From: Bacteroidales bacterium UBA1205
Lineage (GTDB): Bacteria > Bacteroidota > Bacteroidia > Bacteroidales > WCHB1-69
DNA length: 64,000 nucleotides
Assembly (NCBI GenBank): GCA_002309615.1
Contig: DBXT01000042.1
Location: 1 to 64,000 of the forward strand
Direction: 5' to 3'
Below are positions 8,847 through 17,860 of this stretch, piece by piece (the stretch's first letter is position 1; every line of letters starts with the position of its first letter). The translations under genes were made by a program, and so were the position numbers. Under the pieces are notes generated by a model. That model ran no database searches, was not told the DNA's origin, and saw only the letters and a program-made list of their open reading frames with translations.

Positions 8847-9566
8847 ATGAAAAAAATAATTTCAGTTATCGTTCTCTCCTTATGCTGCACAATGGTTATC
8901 AACACCGCAACTGCAGGAGGTAAAAAAACAAAAAGCACTGTATTTCAAGGTGAAGTAAAATATGCTATTAAATACAGTGGAGATATAGATCCTCAAAAAT
9001 TAGCTCAAATGCCTACGGAATCCACCTACAAGGTAATGGGAAACAAACGCAAAACCACTATGAATGTAGGTTTTCCTCTTCACATCATATATGATGGTGA
9101 TTCTTGCAAACTCATACAATTAATAGACTATCCGGGACAACAAATGGCCATAGTAAGAGATAAAGCTTATTTTGATGAAGCCCGTGAAGGTGTAGTTTAT
9201 TCCTATACTCCTACCAATGACACCAAAACCATTTGCGGCTATGTTTGCAACGGATACAAAATCACCGTTACCAACACCGAAGAAGAAGAAAGCAGAGAAG
9301 TAGGTGTAGCTTATACCTCTACCGAATTAGTGGCAGGCACTGCCGGTAACTTTTTTGAATTACCCGGCTTGGAAGGCTTCCCGATGTATATCCAAACCAC
9401 ATCCGCTAACGGCACTTCCACTACCTCCGAAGTAGTATCTATTAATACCAAAGCCAAAATAAATTTGGCCGACTATTTAATACCTTCCACCTTCAAAATA
9501 CTTTCCGACGAAGAAATAGAACAATTATTCGGCGGCGGCGGTAGTGACGATGAAGATGATTTTTAA
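8847..9566 (+). CDS. Secreted DUF4412-like protein (paralogue 2)
   Basis: 239 aa with a signal peptide ending near TATA. It shares with its upstream neighbour the FQGEVKYAIKYSG start of the mature part and the CGYVCNGYKITV motif. The C terminus is an acidic Gly-rich tail (LFGGGGSDDEDDF), not present in the neighbour. It is presumably periplasmic or bound to the outer membrane; no enzymatic motif is visible. It has its own promoter and a strong terminator, so it is monocistronic. Family assignment rests on overall pattern and is moderate. Confidence 0.65.
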   Translation: MKKIISVIVLSLCCTMVINTATAGGKKTKSTVFQGEVKYAIKYSGDIDPQKLAQMPTESTYKVMGNKRKTTMNVGFPLHIIYDGDSCKLIQLIDYPGQQMAIVRDKAYFDEAREGVVYSYTPTNDTKTICGYVCNGYKITVTNTEEEESREVGVAYTSTELVAGTAGNFFELPGLEGFPMYIQTTSANGTSTTSEVVSINTKAKINLADYLIPSTFKILSDEEIEQLFGGGGSDDEDDF

Positions 9567-9593
9567 CATTAATATATATAATGAGCATTAACA

Positions 9594-9619
9594 AACACCT
9601 ATTATTATAGGTGTTTTTT
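9594..9619 (+). terminator. Rho-independent terminator
   Basis: Stem ACACCTAT/ATAGGTGT (9595-9602, 9607-9614), loop of 4, then a T run. An in-frame GTG for the next gene at 9611 falls within this stem, which rules it out as a start. Confidence 0.85.
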
Positions 9620-9637
9620 CTTTATAACAAGCAGAAT

Positions 9638-10405
9638 ATGAACTTTATAGACACGCATTCTCATTTATACGATACCGCATTTGACCAAGACAGGAACAGC
9701 ATAATAACCGAATGCAAACAAGCGGGAGTAAACACCTTATTGCTTCCTAACATCAATAAGGAAAGCATTCCCGCCATGCTTCAATTATGTCACACCTATC
9801 CGGAGATGTGTTATCCTATGATAGGCTTGCATCCTTGTGATGTAAAAAGCGACTATAAAGAGGTATTGCAAAGCATGTTTGCCTTATCGGACCAATATCC
9901 GTTTATTGCAATAGGCGAAATAGGCATAGACTTATATTGGGATTCCTCCCTGCTTGCAGAGCAAAAAGATGCTTTCGCCATGCAGGTGGATTTCGCCGTT
10001 CGGCACCGACTTCCCATTGTCATTCACAAACGACAATCTTATTACGAAGTAATAGATGTGCTGAAACAATTCAAGGGACAAAAATTAAAAGGTATTTTTC
10101 ACTGTTGGTCCGGAAGTTTAGACCACGCACTTGCAGTTATTTCCATGGGTTTTCATTTAGGAATAGGAGGAACTGTCACCTATAAAAGCAGCCGCTTGGA
10201 CGAACTTTTGCCCCATATAGACTTACAGCACATAGTGCTGGAGACCGATAGCCCCTACCTTACTCCCCATCCCTACCGCGGACAACGGAACAAAAGTAGT
10301 TATATTCCTATTATAGCACAAAAAATAGCCGAGATTAAACATTGCGATATTGCTACCATAGCAAACATTACCACCGAAAATGCAAAAAAACTTTTCAATA
10401 TATAA
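9638..10405 (+). CDS. tatD: TatD family metal-dependent deoxyribonuclease
   Basis: 255 aa from the ATG at 9638. The N terminus MNFIDTHSHLYD gives the metal-binding HxH. GLHPCD, the metal-ligand Glu of GEIGIDLYW, VIHKR, FHCWSG and ETDSPYLTPHPYRG are all TatD signatures in the expected order. Family members are two-metal 3'-5' exonucleases acting in DNA repair or degradation. A GTG at 9611 would extend the frame but lies in the terminator of the previous gene. The asparaginase gene follows after 3 nt, so the two are probably one transcript. Confidence 0.92.
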   Translation: MNFIDTHSHLYDTAFDQDRNSIITECKQAGVNTLLLPNINKESIPAMLQLCHTYPEMCYPMIGLHPCDVKSDYKEVLQSMFALSDQYPFIAIGEIGIDLYWDSSLLAEQKDAFAMQVDFAVRHRLPIVIHKRQSYYEVIDVLKQFKGQKLKGIFHCWSGSLDHALAVISMGFHLGIGGTVTYKSSRLDELLPHIDLQHIVLETDSPYLTPHPYRGQRNKSSYIPIIAQKIAEIKHCDIATIANITTENAKKLFNI

Positions 10406-10408
10406 ACC

Positions 10409-11443
10409 ATGAACACACCCAACATTTTAATACTTTACACAGGCGGAACCATCGGCATGGTTCAAGATGCTGAAACCGGCAGTTTGAAAGTTTTTGATTT
10501 TAAAAACATCTACGACCAAATTCCCCGTTTGGCATTTTATAATATTAAAGTTGACACATTTGCTTTCCAACATCCTATCGACTCTTCGGATATGAACCCG
10601 AGCGATTGGGCTGACATCGGCAATAAAATAATGGAATATTACGACCAATACGATGGCTTTGTGGTACTACACGGCACCGACACCATGGGATATACCGCCT
10701 CGGCACTCAGTTTTATGTTTAATCATTTGAACAAACCTATTATCCTTACCGGTTCCCAATTACCTTTGGGCATAGCCCGTACCGATGGCCGTAACAATAT
10801 GATTAATTCCATAGAATTAGCCGCAGCACGCAACGAAACCGGTCGTCCCATGATACCCGAAGTGTGCATTTGTTTTGAAAACAAACTCTATAGAGGCAAC
10901 CGCACCCACAAAAATCATGCGGAAAATTTTGACGCCTTTGCCTCTCCCAACTATCCCATTTTGGCACATGCCGGTGTGAGCATTAAATACAATAAAGAAT
11001 ATATACACCAAGCTGATGGTCTTCCCGTGGAACTATTTACCGATATGGATGCCAATATCTCTATATTGAAACTTTTCCCCGGCATTACCCCCAGTGTGGT
11101 GAAATCGGTTTTGCATGCCGAAGGACTCAAAGGAGTGATATTGGAGACCTACGGTTCGGGCAATGCGTGCCAATCACCGTGGTTTTTAAATTTGCTGCGG
11201 GAAGCCGTTGACAAAGGAATAGTAATAGTAAATGTCACCCAATGCAAAGGAGGCGGCAGCGTGGACTTGGGAAAATATGAAACCAGCCTTGAATTACAAA
11301 AAATGGGCATCATCAGCGGATATGATATTATCACCGAAAGTGCCGTTACCAAATTAATGTATCTTTTAGGCAAAGAAAAAAATATTGATAGGATTAAATA
11401 TTTGTTTAACAAATCATTACGAGGAGAAATATCCATAGAATAA
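10409..11443 (+). CDS. ansA: Type I (cytoplasmic) L-asparaginase
   Basis: 344 aa. YTGGTIGM near residue 10 carries the first catalytic Thr, and VLHGTDTMGYTASALSFM near 85 carries the second Thr-Asp pair. No signal peptide is present, and the length fits the cytoplasmic type I enzyme rather than periplasmic type II. It hydrolyses L-asparagine to aspartate and ammonia. The sequence GRNNMINSIELAAARNE and the C-terminal allosteric-type domain are in place. It follows tatD closely. No clear hairpin terminator is visible between its stop and the tRNA. Confidence 0.92.
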   Translation: MNTPNILILYTGGTIGMVQDAETGSLKVFDFKNIYDQIPRLAFYNIKVDTFAFQHPIDSSDMNPSDWADIGNKIMEYYDQYDGFVVLHGTDTMGYTASALSFMFNHLNKPIILTGSQLPLGIARTDGRNNMINSIELAAARNETGRPMIPEVCICFENKLYRGNRTHKNHAENFDAFASPNYPILAHAGVSIKYNKEYIHQADGLPVELFTDMDANISILKLFPGITPSVVKSVLHAEGLKGVILETYGSGNACQSPWFLNLLREAVDKGIVIVNVTQCKGGGSVDLGKYETSLELQKMGIISGYDIITESAVTKLMYLLGKEKNIDRIKYLFNKSLRGEISIE

Positions 11444-11525
11444 TTTTTTTTTCATTTTTTTGGAGAATGCTATTGTTTTTTTTTGTAATTTAGCATTTTG
11501 AAAATAGGTCAGATTTTGACTGTCA

Positions 11526-11614
11526 GGAGAGGTGTCCGAGTTGGCCGAAGGAGCACGCCTGGAAAGTGTGTAAGCGACAAAATCGCTTCCAGGGTTCGAA
11601 TCCCTGTCTCTCCG
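11526..11614 (+). tRNA. tRNA-Ser (anticodon GGA)
   Basis: 89 nt class II tRNA. The 7-bp acceptor stem is GGAGAGG with the CTCTCC side near 11607-11613 and discriminator G at 11614. The anticodon stem CACGC/GTGTG encloses CTGGAAA with anticodon GGA at 11561-11563. A long variable arm (TAAGCGACAAAATCGCTT) and the T loop GGTTCGAATCC follow. No CCA is encoded. The class II arm confirms serine. Confidence 0.97.
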
Positions 11615-11676
11615 CTAAATTATTAAAAATATTATAAATACAAAATTAATTATTTAACTTAAGACCTAAACATAGT

Positions 11677-12504
11677 ATGAAAAAGTTAGTAACAATTCTA
11701 GCTGTAGCTGGATTTTTAACCTTCGGATTAAACAATGTTGTAAAAGCACAAGATGCCGCTACAAATGCAACAAGCGAACAAACCCAAGTAGCTAATGATG
11801 AAAATGCAGCTCCTGCTGAAGCAGTGGAAGCTGAAAATGCTATAGGTATGGAAGAAGAAGTTGTTGTAGAAAAACCATTTCACCAAGTATTGAAAGATAA
11901 ATTTATAGAAGGTGGTCCCGGCTGGATGACTCCTATATTAATTATCCTTATTCTTGGTTTGGCATTAGTGATAGAAAGAATTATTTATTTGAATTTATCC
12001 ACCACCAATACCAAAACGCTGCTCAAAGGCATAGAAGATGCTCTTGCCGCCAATGATGTTGAAAAAGCAAAAGAAATTTGCCGTAACACCAGAGGTCCTG
12101 TTGCCAGCGTATTCTATCAAGGTTTGGACCGCTACAATGAAAACATTGAAGAAATTGAAAAAGCAGTGGTTTCATATGGTAGTGTTCAAACAGCACGTTT
12201 GGAATCCAATATGTCATGGATAGGTTTCTGTATTGCAGTGGCTCCTTCATTAGGATTCTTGGGAACAGTTGTTGGTATGGTTCAAGCATTCGATGACATT
12301 GAACAAGCAGGTGATATCAGCCCGACGATTGTTGCCGGTGGTATGAAAGTAGCTCTTATCACTACCGTTACCGGTTTGATTGTTGCTATTATTCTTCAAA
12401 TATTCTATTCCTACCTCATATCTAAAATAGATAGTTTGGTTACCTCCATGGAAGATGCAACTATTAACTATATGGATATTATAGTTGCCAACAAAAGAAA
12501 ATAA
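11677..12504 (+). CDS. exbB: ExbB/TolQ-type proton channel subunit
   Basis: 275 aa. It begins with a signal-like segment (to about KAQD) and an Ala/Glu-rich periplasmic stretch to residue ~65, then three transmembrane segments typical of MotA/TolQ/ExbB: PILIILILGLALVIERI, the APSLGFLGTVVGMV signature, and LITTVTGLIVAIILQIFYSYLI. With ExbD it harvests proton motive force, most likely to energise TonB-dependent outer-membrane transport. The extra N-terminal signal-like region is common in Bacteroidota versions. It heads a four-gene cluster whose other members are a small membrane protein and two ExbD proteins. Confidence 0.9.
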   Translation: MKKLVTILAVAGFLTFGLNNVVKAQDAATNATSEQTQVANDENAAPAEAVEAENAIGMEEEVVVEKPFHQVLKDKFIEGGPGWMTPILIILILGLALVIERIIYLNLSTTNTKTLLKGIEDALAANDVEKAKEICRNTRGPVASVFYQGLDRYNENIEEIEKAVVSYGSVQTARLESNMSWIGFCIAVAPSLGFLGTVVGMVQAFDDIEQAGDISPTIVAGGMKVALITTVTGLIVAIILQIFYSYLISKIDSLVTSMEDATINYMDIIVANKRK

Positions 12505-12534
12505 GATTAAATACTAATATTTAATTGTTTGAAC

Positions 12535-12984
12535 ATGGAAAAATTATTAAATAGAATAACAACTATAGCAGCATTTGCGATAGCTATTATAGCCAGCGTA
12601 TTTGTATTAGTTGCTGCTATGCATGGTAAAAGCTATCTTCAGGCGGGTGTTGAAAATCAACATTCTTTAGACATAGCTTTTTATATTACATACTTTATGG
12701 TGTTTCTTATTGCTATTGCATTGATAGGTTTTACCATCATGCAAATTGCAAGCGATAAAAACCGTATAAAAAGTACCCTTATATTATTAGGTATAGTTGC
12801 CGTTGTAACCATTATTGCCTATTTCACCGCTTCAAGCAATTTGAGCGAAGTTGCCATCCGCGTCGGCACCACCACAGGCATGTACAAATGGTCGGGCACC
12901 TTATTAAATATTGCTTACATCATGTTCTTTGGTGTATTTGCAGCTTTGATAGGTTCAGTTATTTATACCAAGATTAAAAAATAG
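12535..12984 (+). CDS. Small four-helix membrane protein of the exbBD cluster
   Basis: 149 aa from the ATG at 12535; a TTG at 12529 would add only two residues. Four hydrophobic segments are visible: IAAFAIAIIASVFVLVAAM, IAFYITYFMVFLIAIALI, LILLGIVAVVTIIAYFTA and LLNIAYIMFFGVFAALIG. It resembles no family I can name with confidence. Its fixed place between exbB and the exbD genes, with gaps of about 10-30 nt, suggests an accessory membrane subunit of the motor, but that is inference only. Confidence 0.7.
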   Translation: MEKLLNRITTIAAFAIAIIASVFVLVAAMHGKSYLQAGVENQHSLDIAFYITYFMVFLIAIALIGFTIMQIASDKNRIKSTLILLGIVAVVTIIAYFTASSNLSEVAIRVGTTTGMYKWSGTLLNIAYIMFFGVFAALIGSVIYTKIKK

Positions 12985-12993
12985 TAAATTATT

Positions 12994-13572
12994 ATGGCAA
13001 AAAAAACACCGGGACTTAACACAGGGTCAATGTCAGACATATCTTTCCTATTGCTGACATTCTTCCTTCTTACCTCGTCTATTAATACAGACCAAGGAAT
13101 ACAAAGAAGGTTACCGCCCCCACTTAAAGGAGACGAAACACCGCCCAAAGTGAATGAACGTAATGTCCTACAAATATTAGTTAATATGTACGATCAATTG
13201 TTGGTCAACAATGAACCTATGAACAATGTTGAAGACTTAAAAAATCGTACTATAGAATTCATTACCAATCCTAATGACAATCCTCACATGTCGGAAGTGG
13301 AACTGAAATATGTGGAAGAATTCGGTGCTGTAGCCCCTGTATCCAAGGGGGTGGTTTCTTTACAAAGCGACCGCGGCACTTCTTACAAAACATATATTGA
13401 TGTCCAGAACCAACTTACGGAAGCTTTTAATGAAATACGTAATGATTTTGCTCAAAAGAACTACGGAAAATCGTTTGACAACCTTACCGAAGCACAACGC
13501 AAGGCTGTACAAAAAGTAATTCCTATCAGTATCTCGGAAGCAGAACCATCTAATATAGGAGGGAAAAAATAA
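12994..13572 (+). CDS. exbD: ExbD/TolR-type biopolymer transport protein 1
   Basis: 192 aa. The N terminus MAKKTPGLNTGSMSDISFLLLTFFLLTSS is the ExbD single transmembrane helix with its essential Asp (SMSDISFL). A periplasmic region follows, longer than in E. coli ExbD and with an unusual charged insertion (LNEAFNEIRNDFAQKNYGK-like), common in this phylum. It partners ExbB in the proton-driven complex. Its stop overlaps the next ATG (TAATG). Confidence 0.9.
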   Translation: MAKKTPGLNTGSMSDISFLLLTFFLLTSSINTDQGIQRRLPPPLKGDETPPKVNERNVLQILVNMYDQLLVNNEPMNNVEDLKNRTIEFITNPNDNPHMSEVELKYVEEFGAVAPVSKGVVSLQSDRGTSYKTYIDVQNQLTEAFNEIRNDFAQKNYGKSFDNLTEAQRKAVQKVIPISISEAEPSNIGGKK

Positions 13573-14045
13573 TGTCAAGATTTAGAAAAGACGAGAAAAA
13601 ATCAGTACCCGAATTGAATATGGGTTCTATGTCCGATATTATTTTCATGTTTTTGTTCTTCTTTATGGTGATTACCACCATGAGAGAATCCACCTTGTTC
13701 GTTAAAACTAACGTACCCGCTGCTACGGCAGTACAAAAATTGGAGAAAAAATCTTTGGTTGCCAATATCAACATAGGTTCCCCTAATACACCGGAATTAC
13801 GTAAAAAATTAGGACCCGAACCTCGTATACAACTCAACGACCAATTTAAGGAAGTATCCGACATAGTTGAATTTGTAGAAACAGAAAAACAATCCAGAGA
13901 AGAAGCAGAAAGAAATATGATGACTTGGTCACTTAAAGTTGATAGAGATGTTCGCATGGGTATAGTTACCGATGTTAAACAAGAATTACGTAAAGCAAGT
14001 GCTTTTAAAGTAAACTACTCTACTTCTAAACAAGTGAAACGCTAA
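13572..14045 (+). CDS. exbD: ExbD/TolR-type biopolymer transport protein 2
   Basis: 157 aa. It repeats the ExbD N-terminal plan: a basic segment, then PELNMGSMSDIIFMFLFFFMV with the conserved Asp in the membrane helix, then a periplasmic domain. It differs clearly from the first ExbD in the C-terminal part, so the pair are ancient paralogues and not a recent duplication. Paired ExbD genes are usual in Bacteroidota. It ends the operon and is followed by a strong terminator. Confidence 0.9.
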   Translation: MSRFRKDEKKSVPELNMGSMSDIIFMFLFFFMVITTMRESTLFVKTNVPAATAVQKLEKKSLVANINIGSPNTPELRKKLGPEPRIQLNDQFKEVSDIVEFVETEKQSREEAERNMMTWSLKVDRDVRMGIVTDVKQELRKASAFKVNYSTSKQVKR

Positions 14046-14070
14046 TCTATCGTATTTTCTCAATAGACTA

Positions 14071-14100
14071 ACGGCTAATCGAATGATTAGCCGTTTTTTT
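14071..14100 (+). terminator. Terminator of the exbBD operon
   Basis: Perfect 10-bp stem ACGGCTAATC/GATTAGCCGT (14071-14080, 14085-14094) with loop GAAT, followed by seven T. Confidence 0.95.
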
Positions 14101-14260
14101 ATATAAATTCATTTCAACATAAATAAAAATGAGAAACTCATCTGCCACAAAACTATATATTTCGGCAGATATATAACTTTTGTAATAAAACACCTCCGCT
14201 TCCGGCATCCTGTACGTACATTTTTTTTACGATATTACACACTATATCAAAAAAAAATAA

Positions 14261-14268
14261 TACCTTTG
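14261..14268 (+). promoter_or_regulatory. -7 box for guaB
   Basis: TACCTTTG, perfect match to TAnnTTTG. Transcription would start near 14274 and leave a leader of about 60 nt before guaB. Confidence 0.65.
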
Positions 14269-14336
14269 TATTTTATGAGATATTATAGCCTTAATATAAA
14301 AGGTTTGTTATATAAATTTTCTAATAAAAGATTGAT

Positions 14337-15812
14337 ATGATGTCATTTGAGTTTGAAAAAGAAAAATTTATCGGTGAATGCTACACCTATGATGACGTAT
14401 TGTTAGTACCCGCTTATAGTGAAGTATTACCCAAGGAGGTTGATTTATCCACCAATTTTACACGTAATATACGCTTAAACATTCCTATGGTTTCAGCAGG
14501 AATGGACACCGTTACGGAATCATTGTTGGCTATTGCCATTGCTCAAGAAGGAGGAATAGGAGTAATACACAAAAACATGAGCATAGCCGACCAAGCCACG
14601 GAAGTAATAAAAGTGAAACGTGCTGAAAACGGCATGATTATCAATCCTGTTATTATCAATATAGAAGCTACCGTAGGTCAGGCCAATCAAATGATGAAAG
14701 ATTATCATATAGGAGGCATCCCTGTGGTGGACAGCAATTTAAAACTGCAAGGAATAGTTACCAACCGTGATTTACGTTTTGAAAGAGACAATACTCGTCC
14801 TATCAAAGAAATCATGACCAAAAATGTGATTACCATTAGTGAATTCACCAGTTTTGAACAAGCTGCAGAGATATTACAAGAACACAAAATAGAAAAATTA
14901 CCGGTGGTAGATAAAAACTACCGCGTGGTAGGGCTTATCACCTATAAAGATATTATCAAAATAAAAGCTCGTCCTAACGCATGTAAAGACGATATGGGTC
15001 GTTTGCGTGTAGCCGCTGCCGTAGGCACCGCCAAAGACACCATGGAACGTGTGGACGCTTTGTATCGGGCAGGTGTGGATGCTATAGTATTAGACACTGC
15101 CCATGGCCATTCCAAAAATGTGATGGACCATGCCAAAATAATCAAACGCGATTATCCTTCCTTAGATCTAATAGTGGGCAACATTGCCACCCCCGAAGCA
15201 GCCATGGATTTAGCTAAATGCGGTGCAGATGCCGTAAAAGTAGGCATAGGCCCCGGTTCCATTTGCACCACCCGTATAATCGCCGGTGTGGGCTTTCCTC
15301 AATTGGCCGCAGTGTATGGCGTTTCCAAAGCCTTGAAAGGCAGTAATATTCCTATTATTGCCGACGGCGGCATACGCTATAGCGGAGACATAGTTAAAGC
15401 ATTGGCAGCAGGAGCCTCCTCTATTATGGCAGGTTCGCTGTTGGCCGGCGTGGAAGAATCTCCGGGTGAAGCCATCATATTTGAAGGAAGAAAATACAAA
15501 GCATACAGAGGTATGGGCTCATTGGACGCTATGCAAAAAGGTTCTAAAGACCGCTACTTCCAAGATGAACAAGAGGATATTAAGAAATTAGTACCCGAAG
15601 GTATAGTAGGACGTGTACCCTACAAAGGAACCCTCTCTGAAGTGATATATCAAATGATAGGCGGCCTGCGTGCCGGCATGGGTTATACCGGCAGCCATAC
15701 TATTGCAGACTTGCAAAAAGCTCGTTTTGTAAAAGTTACCAGTGCAGGCGTGATAGAAAATCATCCCCACGATGTCACCATCACTCGCGAAGCTCCTAAT
15801 TATTCCAGATAA
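14337..15812 (+). CDS. guaB: Inosine-5'-monophosphate dehydrogenase
   Basis: 491 aa, standard bacterial length. The TIM-barrel core is interrupted by two CBS domains (about residues 95-205, including HIGGIPVVDSN and EKLPVVDKNYRVVGLITYKD). The catalytic loop GPGSICTTR holds the IMP-attacking Cys; ADGGIRYSGD and the flap region YRGMGSLDAM are conserved. It converts IMP to XMP, the first step toward GMP. Two adjacent ATG codons (14337 and 14340) are possible starts; the choice changes one residue. Confidence 0.97.
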   Translation: MMSFEFEKEKFIGECYTYDDVLLVPAYSEVLPKEVDLSTNFTRNIRLNIPMVSAGMDTVTESLLAIAIAQEGGIGVIHKNMSIADQATEVIKVKRAENGMIINPVIINIEATVGQANQMMKDYHIGGIPVVDSNLKLQGIVTNRDLRFERDNTRPIKEIMTKNVITISEFTSFEQAAEILQEHKIEKLPVVDKNYRVVGLITYKDIIKIKARPNACKDDMGRLRVAAAVGTAKDTMERVDALYRAGVDAIVLDTAHGHSKNVMDHAKIIKRDYPSLDLIVGNIATPEAAMDLAKCGADAVKVGIGPGSICTTRIIAGVGFPQLAAVYGVSKALKGSNIPIIADGGIRYSGDIVKALAAGASSIMAGSLLAGVEESPGEAIIFEGRKYKAYRGMGSLDAMQKGSKDRYFQDEQEDIKKLVPEGIVGRVPYKGTLSEVIYQMIGGLRAGMGYTGSHTIADLQKARFVKVTSAGVIENHPHDVTITREAPNYSR

Positions 15813-15837
15813 ATCGAATAAAATAAATTATTACAAT

Positions 15838-17859
15838 ATGAACAAAAATATATTTACACTACTGACTGCATTGCTTCTATGCTCTATTAATATGATATGG
15901 GCACAAAACACAACGGCTTCCGACCCTGTGGTGATAGTTATTAACAAAGATTCCGTTACTTTTTCAGAATTCAGAAACACTTATGCCAAAAATAATGATT
16001 TGAGTAAAGTAAGTCAAAAAGATATAGATAATTATATCGACCTCTATATCAATTTCCGTCTTAAATACCAACAAGCTATGGATATGCAATTGGATACCAT
16101 AGAACGCTTGCAAAATGAATTGGAGGGTTATAGAGAACAGGCTGCCGGACAATATCTTACAGACAAAGATGTGGACGAAAGAATCATCAACGAAGCCTTG
16201 GACCGTATGCAATGGGACATTCGGTGCTCGCATATATTGAAAAAAGTAGCATTAGACGCCTCCCCTGCCGATACATTGGCAGCCTATAACGCAATTATGA
16301 ATATCCGTAACCGCATCATCCAAGGGGAAGATTTTGCCACCATCGCTCAAGCTGAATCGGACGATCCTTCAGCAAAAGACAAACTCTCCGCCGGCGGAAA
16401 TATAATTCAATACGGCAATCATGGCGACTTGGGTTACTTTACCGTATTTGATATGATATATTCTTTTGAATGCGGTGCATACAATACTCCCGTAGGACAA
16501 CTTTCCATGCCTATACGTAGCGAATTCGGATATCATTTGATTTTTGTACAAGACAAGCAACCTGCCCTGGGAAAACGCAAAGCCAAACAAATACTCCTGC
16601 CTTTTAACAGAAATGTAAACCTCAACGAAGCTGAACGCTCGGCCAATGCCAAACAAGTGGAAGAAAGAATAAAGGAAGCTTACGCCGATTTGCAACAAGG
16701 GATGAACTTTGAAGAGGCCCGCAAAAAATACATGGGCGAAACGGTTAGTGCCAACGAAATACCCCTATTCGGATGCAATAGATTTGAAGGCGATTTTATA
16801 GCAGCTCTTTATCCTTTGAAAAAGAATGAATATTCCCGACCCGTGAAAACCATGTACGGATGGCATATTATATTGGTTACGGATGTAGTGCCGGTGGAAA
16901 TAAACAAAGACACCCGCGCTAACGTGAAAAGCAGAATTATGCGGGACAGCCGCTCTAACAAAAGCAAAGAAGCATTTGTGGAAAGAGTGAAAAAAGAAAA
17001 CGGATTCCAAGAAATCAAACCTAAAAAAGGCACTCGCCCGCCTGTAGAAGATTTTTACATCGCATTGGATTCCAATATTTTTGTAGGAAAATACACCGCC
17101 GATATGGTCGACTACCTACAAAGAGATATGTTCGTTCTGGGCGGTAAAACCTATACACAAAAAGATTTTGCCCGCTATTTGGAAAAATATCCTTTTACCA
17201 ATTTAGACCCTTCCGAATTGAAAGTATTGGTCAACTACGCCTATAAACGTTTTATTGAACGCACTGCCATAGAATTGGAAAACAGTAAATTGGAAGATAA
17301 ATACCCTGCTTTTGCCAATCTGATGAAAGAATACAAAGAAGGTATACTTATATATGAACTCAGTGAAAACAAAATATGGCGTAAAGCGGAAAACGACAGC
17401 GTGGGCTTGGAAAAATTTTATGAAAGCGTAAAAGACCAATACCTCTATCCTATACGCATACAAGCACTGCGGATAAAATGTGTGGATGCTGCCACTGCCG
17501 ATAAAGTGAACAAATATTTGGCTCACAATAAAGCCATATCTGCCATGAACAGCAAATTTAACCACAAAAACGTAAGCATAGTAATGGATACGGTAATGTT
17601 AGAAAAAGGCAAGACCAAAGATAACGATATTATAGTACGCTTGCTTACTTCCGACAACTCAGATTATATTGCTTGCCAAGATAATACTTTCTATCGTACA
17701 TTGCAAGTATTACAACCCTCTCCTAAACCATTGAAAGAAATTAAAGGTATTGTTATTTCGGCATACCAAGATAAACTGGAGCAAGACTGGATAAAAGAAT
17801 TACATAACAATGCCCATATATGGGTGGACCGCACAAGGATATATCAACTGATAAAATAA
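15838..17859 (+). CDS. Periplasmic parvulin-type peptidyl-prolyl isomerase, large
   Basis: 673 aa from the ATG at 15838, which starts a proper signal peptide (to about WAQN); an upstream in-frame ATG lies inside guaB. A SurA-N-like helical region precedes two parvulin domains: one around RCSHILKKV...GDLGYFTVFDMIYSFECGAY, and a second more diverged one around KQILLPFNR...MYGWHIILV. The C-terminal ~250 residues carry no clear catalytic motif. It is presumably a chaperone/foldase for outer-membrane proteins. It forms a run with the two following genes (gaps of 1 and 10 nt). Confidence 0.85.
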   Translation: MNKNIFTLLTALLLCSINMIWAQNTTASDPVVIVINKDSVTFSEFRNTYAKNNDLSKVSQKDIDNYIDLYINFRLKYQQAMDMQLDTIERLQNELEGYREQAAGQYLTDKDVDERIINEALDRMQWDIRCSHILKKVALDASPADTLAAYNAIMNIRNRIIQGEDFATIAQAESDDPSAKDKLSAGGNIIQYGNHGDLGYFTVFDMIYSFECGAYNTPVGQLSMPIRSEFGYHLIFVQDKQPALGKRKAKQILLPFNRNVNLNEAERSANAKQVEERIKEAYADLQQGMNFEEARKKYMGETVSANEIPLFGCNRFEGDFIAALYPLKKNEYSRPVKTMYGWHIILVTDVVPVEINKDTRANVKSRIMRDSRSNKSKEAFVERVKKENGFQEIKPKKGTRPPVEDFYIALDSNIFVGKYTADMVDYLQRDMFVLGGKTYTQKDFARYLEKYPFTNLDPSELKVLVNYAYKRFIERTAIELENSKLEDKYPAFANLMKEYKEGILIYELSENKIWRKAENDSVGLEKFYESVKDQYLYPIRIQALRIKCVDAATADKVNKYLAHNKAISAMNSKFNHKNVSIVMDTVMLEKGKTKDNDIIVRLLTSDNSDYIACQDNTFYRTLQVLQPSPKPLKEIKGIVISAYQDKLEQDWIKELHNNAHIWVDRTRIYQLIK

Positions 17860-17860
17860 C